Made by a program: the position numbers and the translations under genes
Notes under the pieces: generated by a model
What the model was told of the DNA's origin: nothing
What the model saw: only the letters and a program-made list of their open reading frames with translations
The model's database searches: none
NCBI GenBank assembly: GCA_964471225.1
Contig: CAYYEZ010000058.1
Location: forward strand, 1 to 39,519
Origin: JAGVJT01 sp964471225
Lineage (GTDB): Bacteria; Pseudomonadota; Gammaproteobacteria; Legionellales; Legionellaceae
DNA: 39,519 nucleotides
Reading direction: 5' to 3'
In this document: in pieces, positions 1 to 10,300 of the stretch
Numbering within the stretch: the stretch's first letter is position 1
How the letters are laid out: the number at the start of each line of letters is the position of its first letter

Positions 1-1605
1 GCTCATACTCGTTGGGCAACGCATGGTAAACCCACTGAGCAAAATGCACATCCACACATGTCTCGTAATGAGGTGGCTGTCGTTCATAATGGTATTATTG
101 AAAATCATGAAGAACTTCGTGTTTACTTAAAGGAAATGGGATACGATTTTACTTCAGAAACAGACACAGAAGTTGCGGCTCATCTTATTCATTTTCATTA
201 TCAACAAAGCCAGTCACTTTTACGCGCAGTACAAGCCACTGCCGCACAGATGGACGGTGCTTTTTCTTTGGGTGTTTTGCATCAACAGTATCCGCGTGAG
301 GTGATTGCTATCCGTAAAGGAAGTCCTCTCGTGGTGGGCTTTGGTGTGGAAGAGCAGTTTATTGCTTCAGATACGATAGCCTTGCGTTCATTTGCGCATT
401 CAGTGACTTATCTAGAAGAAGGTGATAGTGCGCGGATTACACCAGAAAAAGTTGAGTTGTTTGATAAGCATAATCAGTTAGTGACACGTGAGATCAAACT
501 CTTAAACGATGACACTTATGTGGTGAGTAAAGGACCGTATCGTCACTTTATGTTGAAAGAGATTTTCGAGCAAAGCAAAGTGCTTGCCGATACGCTAGAA
601 GGTCGCGTAGCAAGTCTAGATGTGATGAGGGCGAGTTTCGGCCAACGTGCTGCAGAAATCTTTGATCGTGTTAAAAATATTCATATCGTGGCTTGTGGCA
701 CAAGTTTTCACGCCGGATTGATTGCTAAATATTGGCTCGAGTCATTAGCTCAAGTGCCGGTTCATGTGGAGATAGCAAGCGAGTATCGTTATCGCAATGT
801 AGTGATTCCTGAGGATACTTTATTTGTCACGATTTCTCAGTCTGGCGAGACAGCTGATACTCTTGCCGCATTAGCCAAAGCGAAAGAAAAAAATTATTTG
901 GCGAGTCTTGCAATTTGTAATGTGGCCACCAGCAGCTTAGTGCGGATGTCTGAGTGCGTGTGGTTAACGCGTGCAGGGATCGAGATTGGTGTGGCATCAA
1001 CGAAAGCGTTCACCACACAACTCTGTGGTTTGTTAATGCTTTCTGCAGTGCTATGTCGAGATAAACGTGGAGAGGATATTTTAAAACAACTACAGCAACT
1101 TCCTGGACACGTGGAACGTGTTTTGAAAGTGAATAGTGACGTTGAAAAATTAGTGCCTATTTTTGTGAATAAAGCACATGCTCTATTTTTAGGGCGAGGT
1201 GCTGAGTATCCTGTTGCACTTGAAGGCGCCTTAAAGCTTAAAGAAATTTCATATATTCACGCAGAAGCTTATCCAGCGGGTGAGTTGAAACATGGTCCAT
1301 TAGCTTTGGTGGATCATAATATGCCTGTCGTTGCTGTAGCTCCTAATGATGAATTACTTGATAAATTAAAATCAAATTTACATGAGGTGAGTGCAAGAGG
1401 TGGGCAGTTGATTGTTTTTGTCGATGACTCAGAGATTTGGCAAGCGAATGGTGCTCATTTAATTTCAGTTCCTGTGTGTGGATATTGGATTGCACCGATT
1501 ATTTATACGATACCCTTGCAGCTGTTGGCATATCATGTCGCAGTGGCGAAGGGGACTGATGTGGACCAACCCAGGAATCTGGCCAAATCAGTAACGGTTG
1601 AGTAA
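1..1605 (+). CDS. glmS: Glutamine--fructose-6-phosphate aminotransferase (isomerizing), 5' truncated by window edge
   Basis: Cytosolic enzyme making glucosamine-6-phosphate from fructose-6-phosphate and glutamine, the first step to UDP-GlcNAc for peptidoglycan and LPS. The frame is open from base 1 (AHTRWATHG...), so about 70 N-terminal residues, including the catalytic Cys of the glutaminase domain, lie upstream of the window; the ATG at 58 is internal. Visible parts are the rest of the glutaminase domain (VVHNGIIENHEELR, SETDTE), a first SIS sugar-isomerase domain (VACGTSFHAG, ISQSGETADT, GVASTKAFTTQL) and a second (FLGRGAEYPVALEGALKLKE, HAEAYPAGELKHGP), ending in the family-typical DQPRNLAKSVTVE. 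The 534 codons seen plus the missing part fit the usual ~610 residues. It is followed 14 bp later by tex on the same strand. No sign of decay. Confidence 0.98.
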   Translation, partial: AHTRWATHGKPTEQNAHPHMSRNEVAVVHNGIIENHEELRVYLKEMGYDFTSETDTEVAAHLIHFHYQQSQSLLRAVQATAAQMDGAFSLGVLHQQYPREVIAIRKGSPLVVGFGVEEQFIASDTIALRSFAHSVTYLEEGDSARITPEKVELFDKHNQLVTREIKLLNDDTYVVSKGPYRHFMLKEIFEQSKVLADTLEGRVASLDVMRASFGQRAAEIFDRVKNIHIVACGTSFHAGLIAKYWLESLAQVPVHVEIASEYRYRNVVIPEDTLFVTISQSGETADTLAALAKAKEKNYLASLAICNVATSSLVRMSECVWLTRAGIEIGVASTKAFTTQLCGLLMLSAVLCRDKRGEDILKQLQQLPGHVERVLKVNSDVEKLVPIFVNKAHALFLGRGAEYPVALEGALKLKEISYIHAEAYPAGELKHGPLALVDHNMPVVAVAPNDELLDKLKSNLHEVSARGGQLIVFVDDSEIWQANGAHLISVPVCGYWIAPIIYTIPLQLLAYHVAVAKGTDVDQPRNLAKSVTVE

Positions 1606-1619
1606 GAGAGAGGTTAAGT

Positions 1620-4028
1620 ATGTCGCAGTTGTCAGTTGCAGCAGTTGTTGCACAGGAGCTTCGTGCTCCTATTTCGTTTGTGAATCAAGCCATTCAGTTG
1701 TTAGATGATGGGGCCACCGTCCCATTTATTGCCCGTTACCGTAAAGAGCAAACAGGCAGTATGACGGATACACAGCTACGACTGCTTACGGAACGATTGA
1801 CTTATTTGCGCGAGCTTGAGGCGAGACGTGTGTCGATTCAAGGCGCGATTCGTGATTTAGGTGTCATGACGCCGGAGTTGGAGAAGTTGCTTTCTACCGC
1901 AAATACTAAAGCGGAGCTCGAAGATTTATATCTGCCTTACCGTCCAAAACGACGAACGAAAGCGTCCCAGGCTGCCGAAGCAGGTTTGGCACCGTTGGCA
2001 GATCAAATTCTGAATCAAAGTGATGTGATCCCTGATATCTTAGCGGCACAGTACATTAATCCGGAGCTGGGTGTACCAGATCAAAAAGCAGCGCTTGAGG
2101 GTGCGTCACATATTTTGATGGAGCGTTTTGCCGAGCAGGCAACGCTTTTGAATGAAATGCGCCATTATCTCTGGGAGCATGGTGTGATCAAGGCCGCTGC
2201 TTCTAAATCCAAACAAGCCTCTGGCGCACAAACTCAAAAATATGCAGATTATTTTGAGTATGCTGAGCCAATTAAAAAAATCCCTTCCCATCGGGCTTTA
2301 GCTTTGTTTAGAGGGCGTCGAGAGCAAGTGATTCAATTTTCATTGACTGTTCCTGATCATCCTTTATATGGTGAAACGGCCCTTGCGCGGGCTTTTGGGA
2401 TAGAGATGGCGTCACAGTCTGAGCGAGATATGTGGTTGATGACGGTCGTACGTGATACTTGGAAACTCAAACTTTCAAATAAGCTTGAGTCGGAGTTATT
2501 CGCAAGGCTACGTGAATTAGCCGATGATGAGGCAATACATGTATTTTCTCGTAATTTACGCCACTTATTATTAGCCGCACCAGCAGGACATGATGTCACG
2601 ATGGGTCTAGATCCAGGGATTCGCACAGGAATTAAAGTTGCTGTGATTGATGGAACAGGCAAAGTTTTAAATGATACGGTCGTTTGTCCCTTCGCTCCTC
2701 AAAATGAGTGGGAAGATGCGATTTCTACTTTGGCAAAATTGGCTGCAAAATATAACGTGCATTTTGTCAGCATTGGCAACGGCACAGGTTCTCGAGATAC
2801 CACGAGGTTAGTCAAAGAGCTGATGAAACGTTATCCAGATATTCATATGATTCCTGTTCTAGTCAGCGAAGCAGGTGCTTCGGTTTACTCTGCTTCAGAG
2901 CTTGCTTCTCAAGAGTTACCCGAGTTAGATGTGACTTTACGTGGCGCGGTCTCTATTGCGAGACGTTTGCAAGATCCGCTGGCAGAATTGGTCAAAATAG
3001 AGCCGAAGGCGATTGGTGTTGGTCAGTATCAACATGACGTGAATCCGACGAGGCTGCTGAATCGTCTGCATGATGTGGTCGAGGATTGCGTGAATTTAGT
3101 TGGTGTGGATGTGAACACTGCTTCAGTATCTTTATTGACCTATGTCTCAGGTCTCAACGAAGCATTAGCCAAAAATATCGTCGCTTATCGTGATGAGCAT
3201 GGGTCGTTTCGAACGCGTGAAGCGCTTAAAAATGTACCTCGTATGGGCGAAAAAACTTATGAGCAGGCGGCTGGATTTTTGCGTATTATGGGAGGAGATA
3301 ATCCTTTAGATAGCTCAAGTGTTCATCCCGAAGCGTATCCTCTTGTTGAACGTATGTTGAGTGATTGTGCATTATCTTTACAAGAATTGATGCGTAATAC
3401 ACCTGTTTTAAAATCGATTCAACCTGAGAAATATGTCGATATGCAGCATGGTTTGCTTACTGTTCGCGATGTTTTGCATGAGTTAGAGAAACCAGGCCGT
3501 GACCCACGTCCTGAATTTAAAACACCCATTTTCCAAGAAGGTGTTGAAGACATCAGTCATTTGAAACTTGATATGGTTTTGGATGGTGTCGTGAGTAATG
3601 TGACTAATTTTGGTGCTTTTGTCGACGTGGGTGTCCATCAAGATGGTTTAGTACATATTTCCGCTCTGGCAGATCGTTTTGTTAAAAATCCGCATGATAT
3701 CGTCAAAACAGGTGATATCGTGCGTGTTAAAGTGATTGAAGTAGATGTTGCACGTCGTCGTATTGGTTTAAGTATGCGCTTGGAAGAGAAGCCTGCGCAA
3801 AAACAATCTGTTTCAGAAGTAAAAACCAAAGCGCAGCGTAGTTTTTCTTCTAAGCCTCATGACACTGCTCGCTCGGATGTTGCTCGTTCAACAAATGATG
3901 CTCATAAGCCACGAAACGCTCGTGCTTCAAATGCTGCACCTAGAAAAGATAAGACTGTAAAAAAAGTAGAAAGCAAACCTTTCAATACAGCAATGGCGGA
4001 TGCATTAGCCAAGTTAAAGGTGAAATAA
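1620..4028 (+). CDS. tex: Tex-family S1 RNA-binding transcription accessory protein (YhgF)
   Basis: Cytosolic nucleic-acid-binding protein of the Tex family, related to eukaryotic Spt6; it is linked to transcription and to expression of virulence or toxin genes in several bacteria, but its exact task is unsettled. The 802 residues show an N-terminal Tex domain, a YqgF/RNase H-like domain from about residue 325 (MGLDPGIRTGIKVAV), helix-hairpin-helix motifs near 497-560 (LTYVSGLNEALAKNIV, NVPRMGEKTYEQAAGFLRI) and an S1 domain at about 649-720 (GVVSNVTNFGAFVDVG, DGLVHIS). A Lys/Arg/Ser-rich basic tail of about 80 residues follows and makes it slightly longer than the E. coli protein. Start ATG 1620 is preceded by GAGAGAGG. 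It sits between glmS and yciA in an apparent operon. Confidence 0.96.
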   Translation: MSQLSVAAVVAQELRAPISFVNQAIQLLDDGATVPFIARYRKEQTGSMTDTQLRLLTERLTYLRELEARRVSIQGAIRDLGVMTPELEKLLSTANTKAELEDLYLPYRPKRRTKASQAAEAGLAPLADQILNQSDVIPDILAAQYINPELGVPDQKAALEGASHILMERFAEQATLLNEMRHYLWEHGVIKAAASKSKQASGAQTQKYADYFEYAEPIKKIPSHRALALFRGRREQVIQFSLTVPDHPLYGETALARAFGIEMASQSERDMWLMTVVRDTWKLKLSNKLESELFARLRELADDEAIHVFSRNLRHLLLAAPAGHDVTMGLDPGIRTGIKVAVIDGTGKVLNDTVVCPFAPQNEWEDAISTLAKLAAKYNVHFVSIGNGTGSRDTTRLVKELMKRYPDIHMIPVLVSEAGASVYSASELASQELPELDVTLRGAVSIARRLQDPLAELVKIEPKAIGVGQYQHDVNPTRLLNRLHDVVEDCVNLVGVDVNTASVSLLTYVSGLNEALAKNIVAYRDEHGSFRTREALKNVPRMGEKTYEQAAGFLRIMGGDNPLDSSSVHPEAYPLVERMLSDCALSLQELMRNTPVLKSIQPEKYVDMQHGLLTVRDVLHELEKPGRDPRPEFKTPIFQEGVEDISHLKLDMVLDGVVSNVTNFGAFVDVGVHQDGLVHISALADRFVKNPHDIVKTGDIVRVKVIEVDVARRRIGLSMRLEEKPAQKQSVSEVKTKAQRSFSSKPHDTARSDVARSTNDAHKPRNARASNAAPRKDKTVKKVESKPFNTAMADALAKLKVK

Positions 4029-4029
4029 C

Positions 4030-4398
4030 ATGGAGCCCAAAGGCAGTTTAATGATACAAACGCTGGCGATGCCGAGCGATACGAATCCCAATGGCGATAT
4101 TTTTGGTGGTTGGATTGTGTCTCAAATGGATTTGGCCGCAGGTGTATTAGCAAAAAAAATAGCCCATGGACGTGTCGCAACAGTTGCAATAAACTCGATG
4201 TCTTTTATTTCTCCTGTGCATGTGGGTGATATGGTGAGCTGTTATGTTGAGTTGATGAAGCGTGGTCGCACTTCTGTTACTTTAGCTGTTGAGGTGTGGC
4301 GTGAGAGTTTTTCCGTAGGAGAGCGTGAACGGGTGACAGAAGGTATTTTTGTTTTTGTAGCAATTGATGATGATGGGCGACCAAGAATACTGCCATGA
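4030..4398 (+). CDS. yciA: Acyl-CoA thioesterase, YciA type (hotdog fold)
   Basis: Hydrolyses acyl-CoA to free acid and CoA in the cytosol. The 122-residue protein is a single hotdog domain with the family signature NPNGDIFGGWIVSQMDLAAG (active-site Asn/Asp region) followed by IAHGRVATVAINSMSFISPVHVGD and GRTSVTLAVEVWRE, and ends close to the usual YciA C-terminus. The ATG lies 1 bp after the tex stop and uses AAGGTGA, inside the end of tex, as ribosome-binding site. Its own last bases overlap the next gene by 4 bp (ATGA), so translation is probably coupled through tex-yciA-unknown gene. Confidence 0.95.
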   Translation: MEPKGSLMIQTLAMPSDTNPNGDIFGGWIVSQMDLAAGVLAKKIAHGRVATVAINSMSFISPVHVGDMVSCYVELMKRGRTSVTLAVEVWRESFSVGERERVTEGIFVFVAIDDDGRPRILP

Positions 4399-6023
4399 GT
4401 GAAAATAACGATATTGATATGTGGTTAGCTACCATCGCGGCATCCATTGAGGATAACCGAGAGCCAGCTACACATATTTATCATTGCTTTATCCAATATC
4501 CTAAGAGCGCTTTTGAGGTTGTAGAAAAAATTGCTGCGATGGATGAGCGAGGTATTGATACCAAACACGCCTATTATTCGGCATGCATCTTTGCTCTGGA
4601 TGTGTGTGTCGCACAGTTACAAGCCGCATTTGAAAATGGTAATAAACAAGCTGAGCGAGAGCTTCATCAATTAATGGATCTGCTCGCTGTAAAAATCAAT
4701 GCGAAAACACATACTCTATTATTTTGGTTACCTATTTTAAATGCTTTTTATGATGTTCATGTTGAGCTTAATCCGGCGCTGAAGACGGCTTATCTCAATT
4801 TAGTTGAGCAAGATGAGGAAGTTGATGACGGCGTTTCTTATATCAACTCTATTCGTGACCTTATTCACGAGCTCTCTGATTTAACAGTCTTTGATATTGC
4901 AGAGCATTTTTTTGCTCAAAGCTATGCCATGCCGCCAGATTTTTTCAGTGATCTTTTATACGATTTATTTAGTATTGAAGAGGGGCAAGAGATAGGTTTG
5001 CTCGCGCTGATGCATCCTGAGTCAGATGTGCGAGAAGTGGTGGTTTCGACATTTGATTTTTTATTGCCTAGCATTAGACTAAGCTCGCTCTCGTTGACGC
5101 GTTTAAAAGCGATTTCACACTGGTATCCCGCCTCGTATCAAGACAGTTTCTCTCGTTGGATTAAAGAGCAAAGATTGAAAGAAGTTGTGTTTCAGCCTCC
5201 TCAGCCTGCACATTTAATGAAAATAAGTGCGAGTGAAATTGATGGGGGGGGGGCGCAAGGATTGTTTTTGAAAATGAAGAGAGGGAAAAAATACCGAATG
5301 TGTGGACTGCTTCTTAAGCATGAACACGGCATAAAAGATGTTTGGTTAACGCCCTATCTTTCCTTCACAGAAATGAAACAGTATCAGGATGAAGTATTTA
5401 ATGATGACGTGACGATACGTGAAGTTGATATGGAGTATTTCAAGAAAATTATCCAGCATTTTCTCGACGAAACATTACAAAAGATGCATATGCCAGATTT
5501 GCATCTTCTGGAGTTACAGGAAGAGATTGGAGAGGTGTTACTTCCTGAGTCAATGGATGTTTCGGAAATGATTGAGCAACTAGCCGTACAAATCGATCCG
5601 TTTACGCCAGAAATTGTGCAAAAAGCCTTGAAGCGCTCAAAAAATTGGTTCAGTCAAAAGCCTTATGCTCATGCTTGGTTTGTTGAAAATGCAGAGGTAG
5701 ATAGATGGGTCAATCGATACTCTGTTTATGAGAACGGTGTAAAAACATGTCAGTATGAAGATGCGATGCGTGCTGTTTTTGAGCATGAGTTTGAAGCACG
5801 TCGTACTCGTTGGTTGTTTCATTTTTTATGGGTTAGTCTGTGGTTGAAGGCTAAAAACAGAAAAAATGAAATCTTATGGAAAGAGACTTTTTTGGTGGCC
5901 TACGCCATTTATTCCGGAACGCCAATGAATGAAATCCCGATTATGCAAGTGATCTGTCACCATACGGTCCTGAACAGTATGGATACCATGCAATTACGTC
6001 GAACGCATTTGAGTCAAGAGTGA
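4395..6023 (+). CDS. Unknown acidic, mostly helical 542-aa protein with a 10-G tract in its coding sequence
   Basis: I do not recognise a named family. The protein has no signal peptide or clear membrane segment, is rich in acidic and aromatic residues and looks largely alpha-helical. The stretch around residues 205-245 (HPESDVREVVVSTFDFLLPS and following) resembles a HEAT-like helical repeat, and the C-terminal third is rich in Trp. Its start overlaps the yciA stop by 4 bp (ATGA), so it belongs to the glmS-tex-yciA transcript. Bases 5244-5253 are ten consecutive G coding D-G-G-G-A; gain or loss of one G would frameshift the last 257 codons. The frame is otherwise long and intact, so I call it a real gene of unknown function. 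Confidence 0.8.
   Translation: MSENNDIDMWLATIAASIEDNREPATHIYHCFIQYPKSAFEVVEKIAAMDERGIDTKHAYYSACIFALDVCVAQLQAAFENGNKQAERELHQLMDLLAVKINAKTHTLLFWLPILNAFYDVHVELNPALKTAYLNLVEQDEEVDDGVSYINSIRDLIHELSDLTVFDIAEHFFAQSYAMPPDFFSDLLYDLFSIEEGQEIGLLALMHPESDVREVVVSTFDFLLPSIRLSSLSLTRLKAISHWYPASYQDSFSRWIKEQRLKEVVFQPPQPAHLMKISASEIDGGGAQGLFLKMKRGKKYRMCGLLLKHEHGIKDVWLTPYLSFTEMKQYQDEVFNDDVTIREVDMEYFKKIIQHFLDETLQKMHMPDLHLLELQEEIGEVLLPESMDVSEMIEQLAVQIDPFTPEIVQKALKRSKNWFSQKPYAHAWFVENAEVDRWVNRYSVYENGVKTCQYEDAMRAVFEHEFEARRTRWLFHFLWVSLWLKAKNRKNEILWKETFLVAYAIYSGTPMNEIPIMQVICHHTVLNSMDTMQLRRTHLSQE
5244..5253 (+). repeat. Homopolymeric G10 tract inside a coding region
   Basis: Ten consecutive G residues follow GAT (Asp283) and are read as Gly-Gly-Gly plus the first base of an Ala codon. 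Long G runs are rare in this AT-leaning sequence and are classic slipped-strand mispairing sites. As sequenced, the tract keeps the frame open. Confidence 0.9.
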
Positions 6024-6114
6024 CCCGGCGATAAAGCTCTCAACATGCAAAAGCCGAGTTTTCCCGAGCACTCAATCTATGTTTTAATTTACTAACGAGA
6101 CCTATTTTATTGGT

Positions 6115-7245
6115 ATGGATAACTGGCGACCTAAGCGCGGACCGTATATCCGTCTAGATGCTATTTCACTGGGGTCGCTTGACGAAAAAGCGTTTCCTTT
6201 CGTGACATTTTTTATTGATATGAGGCCTTATATCGATGCCTATGTTAGCTATGTTTCTGCTACGCTAGAAGAGCTGACCAAGGCGAAAGAAGACTATGAG
6301 GGAGAGTATGCCAAAATATGTAGTCTATTTAGGGGTTTTGATGGTTGTTTATGGTGGCAACATATTCTTGATGCCCTGGATGACTCGGAGTTTCTCCTCA
6401 ATGTAAGCTTTAGAGGCTCGCCGGTTGAAACATACATGGCGGATAGTTTTGTTGAAATCATCAAAAATAGCGTCGATCAGGCGATTATGAGTGCTTTAGA
6501 TCCGTGTGCTGTTGGATATAATGGTACGTTAGAGCTCAAAGTTCTTGTTGATACACAAACGTACTTCGATGCGATTGCTGTTGTTGTAAGTGATACAGGT
6601 CAAGGCTTTAGGCCAGATTTTCTTCATAAAATGAACACCCCAGTTGGGCGCACCGAATATATATTACGCCCTTATCTGAGTGACTCCATATCTTCAGATA
6701 AAACACCTGATGTCCGTAGCCGAGAATACCACGGTTCAACTAAAGAGCTGATTAAGCTATTTGGAGGAAAGGGCTTAGGATTACGAATATTGACTGCTTT
6801 TGTTGAGCATGCTGCGGCACTAGAAGGTGATTGTTTGGTGCAAAAATATATAAAACCAAAGGTTTCAGAAATTCGTTTTTCGAATATAGACCCTGAACAA
6901 GGAGGAGGAGCTATAATGGAGATCATTACGTCTGTATCATCCTTAGAGTATTTACCGACAGTTTGTTCTGCATCTTCTAGATCCTGTAGCCTGACAAGTG
7001 AGGCTACCACACAATATGAGATTGATAGTCGCTCTTCATCAAGGAGTATGGTCAGTGATACCCCATTTAGATTTTTTACTATCCAGTCGTCTTGTCGAGA
7101 GATAGAAAGTATAAACAGTGAATCGAGTTCTACAACAGAATTTACCTCAGATAAAAGCAAGGGCGCTCTGCAGATTTTTGTCGATGAAAATTTCGATGAT
7201 GCTCGATACTCTATGGTCAATTTTTCTCCGAAAAAAAGGTTCTAG
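6115..7245 (+). CDS. Lone GHKL (histidine-kinase-type) ATPase domain protein with serine-rich C-terminal tail
   Basis: A 376-residue soluble protein whose middle carries the boxes of a HATPase_c fold: N-box around 111-123 (SFVEIIKNSVDQA, with Glu114 and Asn118), G1 box SDTGQGF at 159-165 (Asp160) and G2 box FGGKGLGL at 216-223. I see no DHp/HisKA phosphoacceptor helix pair, receiver or membrane segment, and no response regulator beside it, so it is not an ordinary two-component kinase. After about residue 270 comes a low-complexity tail of about 100 residues, very rich in Ser/Thr (SSRSCSLTSEATT, SRSSSRSM, SESSSTTEFTSDKSK). Function is unknown; a protein kinase or ATPase acting on a host or cell partner is possible. 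No clear Shine-Dalgarno precedes ATG 6115. The minus-strand open frame at 6672-7220 is a shadow. Confidence 0.75.
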   Translation: MDNWRPKRGPYIRLDAISLGSLDEKAFPFVTFFIDMRPYIDAYVSYVSATLEELTKAKEDYEGEYAKICSLFRGFDGCLWWQHILDALDDSEFLLNVSFRGSPVETYMADSFVEIIKNSVDQAIMSALDPCAVGYNGTLELKVLVDTQTYFDAIAVVVSDTGQGFRPDFLHKMNTPVGRTEYILRPYLSDSISSDKTPDVRSREYHGSTKELIKLFGGKGLGLRILTAFVEHAAALEGDCLVQKYIKPKVSEIRFSNIDPEQGGGAIMEIITSVSSLEYLPTVCSASSRSCSLTSEATTQYEIDSRSSSRSMVSDTPFRFFTIQSSCREIESINSESSSTTEFTSDKSKGALQIFVDENFDDARYSMVNFSPKKRF

Positions 7246-7353
7246 AGTGACTGATGGTTAATATGTGAAAATTAAAATAGGGCGCAGGATGACAACAGTT
7301 CACATTTCTTCTATGATGAAACTAATTTTTGATTCGGCGTTGCATGGATTGCG

Positions 7354-10300
7354 ATGTGGTTAGTCAGGGTAGCTCTTAGTCGTCCTTATACCTTTGTAGT
7401 AATTGCTATTTTATTACTCTTTTTGGGTATTTTTTCTATTGTAAAAACTACGAAAGACATTTTTCCGCATATTAACATTCCTGTGGTTGGTGTGGTGTGG
7501 ACTTACTCTGGCATGCCCCCTGATGATATGGCAAATCGTATCACGACGATATTTGAATTAGCGGTGACGACGACGGTAAATAACATTGAGCATATGGAGT
7601 CGGCTTCTATGCTGGGTGTGAGCGTGATGAAGCTTTATTTTCATCCAGGGACAGATATCGCGATAGCGATTAGTCAGGTGACGGCAATTGCGCAAACCAT
7701 GTTAAAGAACCTTCCTCCAGGTATTACACCACCCTATGTGTTAAGTTATGATGCAGCGACTGTGCCTGTGATGAATCTTATCCTTTCAAGTGATATCTTG
7801 CCTGAGCAGCGGTTGAATGATTTAGCGAATAACTTTGTTAGACCCCAATTAGCGACGGTTCAAGGTGCATCGATTCCACCCGGTTATGGAGGGAAGAGTC
7901 GTCAGGTGATGATGGATTTAAATACCCGATCTTTGCAGACGTTTGGTCTTTCGGCGCAAAATATTGCAGCACAAATCAATAACCAGAGTTTAATTATTCC
8001 TGCAGGGACCGAAAAAGTAGGGCCTTACGAGTATATTGTCAAAATTAATAATAGCCCTTTACGGGTTGATGATTTTAATGCGATGCCTGTTCGAACTTCG
8101 CCCAATACTGTGATTTATATGCGTGATGTAGGGCATGTTCGTGACGGTTTTCCCCCTCAAACGAATATCGTGAATATGAATGGTAATCGTGCGGTGATGT
8201 TGGGTGTTGAGAAGACAGGCAGTTCTTCAACACTTGATATTATTAGCAGTGTGATTAACCTTGTTCCGTTGATTAAAGCTAATTTAACTAAAACACTTAA
8301 TTTAGCGGTTGTAGGGAATCAGGCGGTCTTCATTACTTCGGCGATTAAAGGAGTGGTTACGGAAGGAATTACTGCAGCGTTTTTGACAGGAGCGATGGTC
8401 TTACTTTTTCTTGGTAGTTTACGTAGTACATTTATTATTACGGTTTCTATTCCACTGGCTATTTTAACCTCTCTTTCTGTACTTGCGATGTTGGGTGAAA
8501 CAATTAATATCATGACCCTCGGGGGCCTTGCTTTAGCAGTCGGGATTTTAGTGGATGATGCGACTGTTGCGATTGAGAATATCAATTACCATATTGAGCG
8601 TGGGATGACTCTGAAAAGTGCGATTCTCGAGGGTGCGCAGCAAATCGCAATTCCTGCGATTGTGGCCACATTGTGTATTTGTATTGTTTTCTTACCTATG
8701 TTTTTTTTAACGGGGATCTCAAAATATTTATTTGTCCCGATGGCCGAAGCGGTTATTTTCGCAATGCTGGCTTCTTATTTTTTATCAAGGACACTGTTGC
8801 CAACGATGGCATTATACCTGCTCAAAGACAAAACACATGAAGTCAAAGATGCCGCACTGACGAGGTTTCAACGCTTTCATCATCACTTTGAGCAATCGTT
8901 TGAAAATTTGCAGCAAAACTACGGTCAAAAATTATCTTGGGTACTGGCACATCGAGAGCGTTTTATTCGCTTTTTCTTGGGCTTTGTTGGGCTTTCTTTA
9001 GTGATTTTATGGCCTTCATTAGGAGAGGATTTTTTTCCTAAAGTCGATGCAGGACAAATATTACTGCACTATTCGGCTCATCCAGGGACTCGCATTGAAG
9101 AAACGGCAAAGCTTGCATCGAAAGTGAATGCGTATATTCGCCAAGTCATTCCTGCTGATGAAATTGAGAATATTGTTGATAATATCGGTTTGCCAATTAA
9201 TGGGGTAAATTTAGTCTACAATACCTCGGCAACTAATGGTGCTTGCGATACAGACACCTTTGTTAGCTTAAAGCCTGAACACCATTCGATTAAAAAATAT
9301 ATTCATACGCTTCGCGAGGGTTTGCGTAAAGAGTTTCCGGGTGTGACCTTTTCTTTTTTACCTGCCGATATTGTTAGTCGTATTTTAAATTTTGGCCAGC
9401 CTTCTGATATTGATATTCAAATCACGGGCTTAAAAGATAAAGCTAATCGAAAATATGCAAAAGAATTATTACAAAGAATTAAATTTGTACCAGGTATTGT
9501 TGATGCTCGTATTCGTCAGTCAGATCAATATCCTGCACTTTACGTGAATACGGATAGGTCGCGCGCAAAAGAGCTGGGATTTACTCAGCAAGATATTGGC
9601 AATACGCTGATGATTTCTCTTGCTGGCGCGTTTCAGACTTTACCTAATTTTTGGGTTGATCCGAGCAATAGTATGTCATATCAAATTACGACACAAACAC
9701 CTCAATACGGTATAGATACCGTGCAAGATTTATTGAATACACCCATCACGAATATGTCGTTATCAACGGATCCACAAATTTTAGGCGCGATGGCTTCTGT
9801 GACACATACCGGTGTGCCACTGGTTGTTTCTCATTATAATGTGCAACCTGTAATTGAGATTTATGCGGGTGTTGATGGTCGTGATATGGGCGCTGTCGGG
9901 CGAGATGTGCGTCGTATTATTAAAGAAATGCGTGGTTTGTTGCCAGATGGCTCACAGCTTTTTGTGAGAGGGCAATTAGCAACCCAAGAGTCAGCTTTTA
10001 GTACGTTATATTGGGGCTTGCTTGTTTCTGTCCTGTTGGTTTATTTCGTGATCGTTATTAATTTTCAATCATGGATTGATCCTTTTATCATTATCACCGC
10101 GATTCCTGCGGCACTCGCGGGGATCGCTTGGATGCTATTTATAACCCATACCACGCTCAGTGTGCCAGCGTTAACGGGGGCGATTATGTGTATGGGGGTT
10201 GCGACATCAAACAGTATTTTAATGGTGAGTTTTGCGCGGCAAAATATTGCCGATGGTCTGTCGCCATTGAAAGCCGCATTAGATGCGGGTGTGACACGAT

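Noticed and set aside
6024..6114. Possible terminator after the 542-aa gene
   Set aside because: Repeated CTCGG/CGAG motifs are mostly direct, not a stable stem, and no T-run follows.
6672..7220. 182-codon minus-strand open frame opposite the GHKL gene
   Set aside because: It mirrors the plus-strand coding sequence including its Ser-rich tail, has no ribosome-binding site or recognisable domain, and the plus-strand gene has clear ATPase motifs.
7246..7353. Short inverted repeat ATGTGAA/TTCACAT upstream of the RND operon as an operator
   Set aside because: Only 7-bp arms about 30 bp apart; such a repeat is expected by chance and no regulator gene is adjacent.
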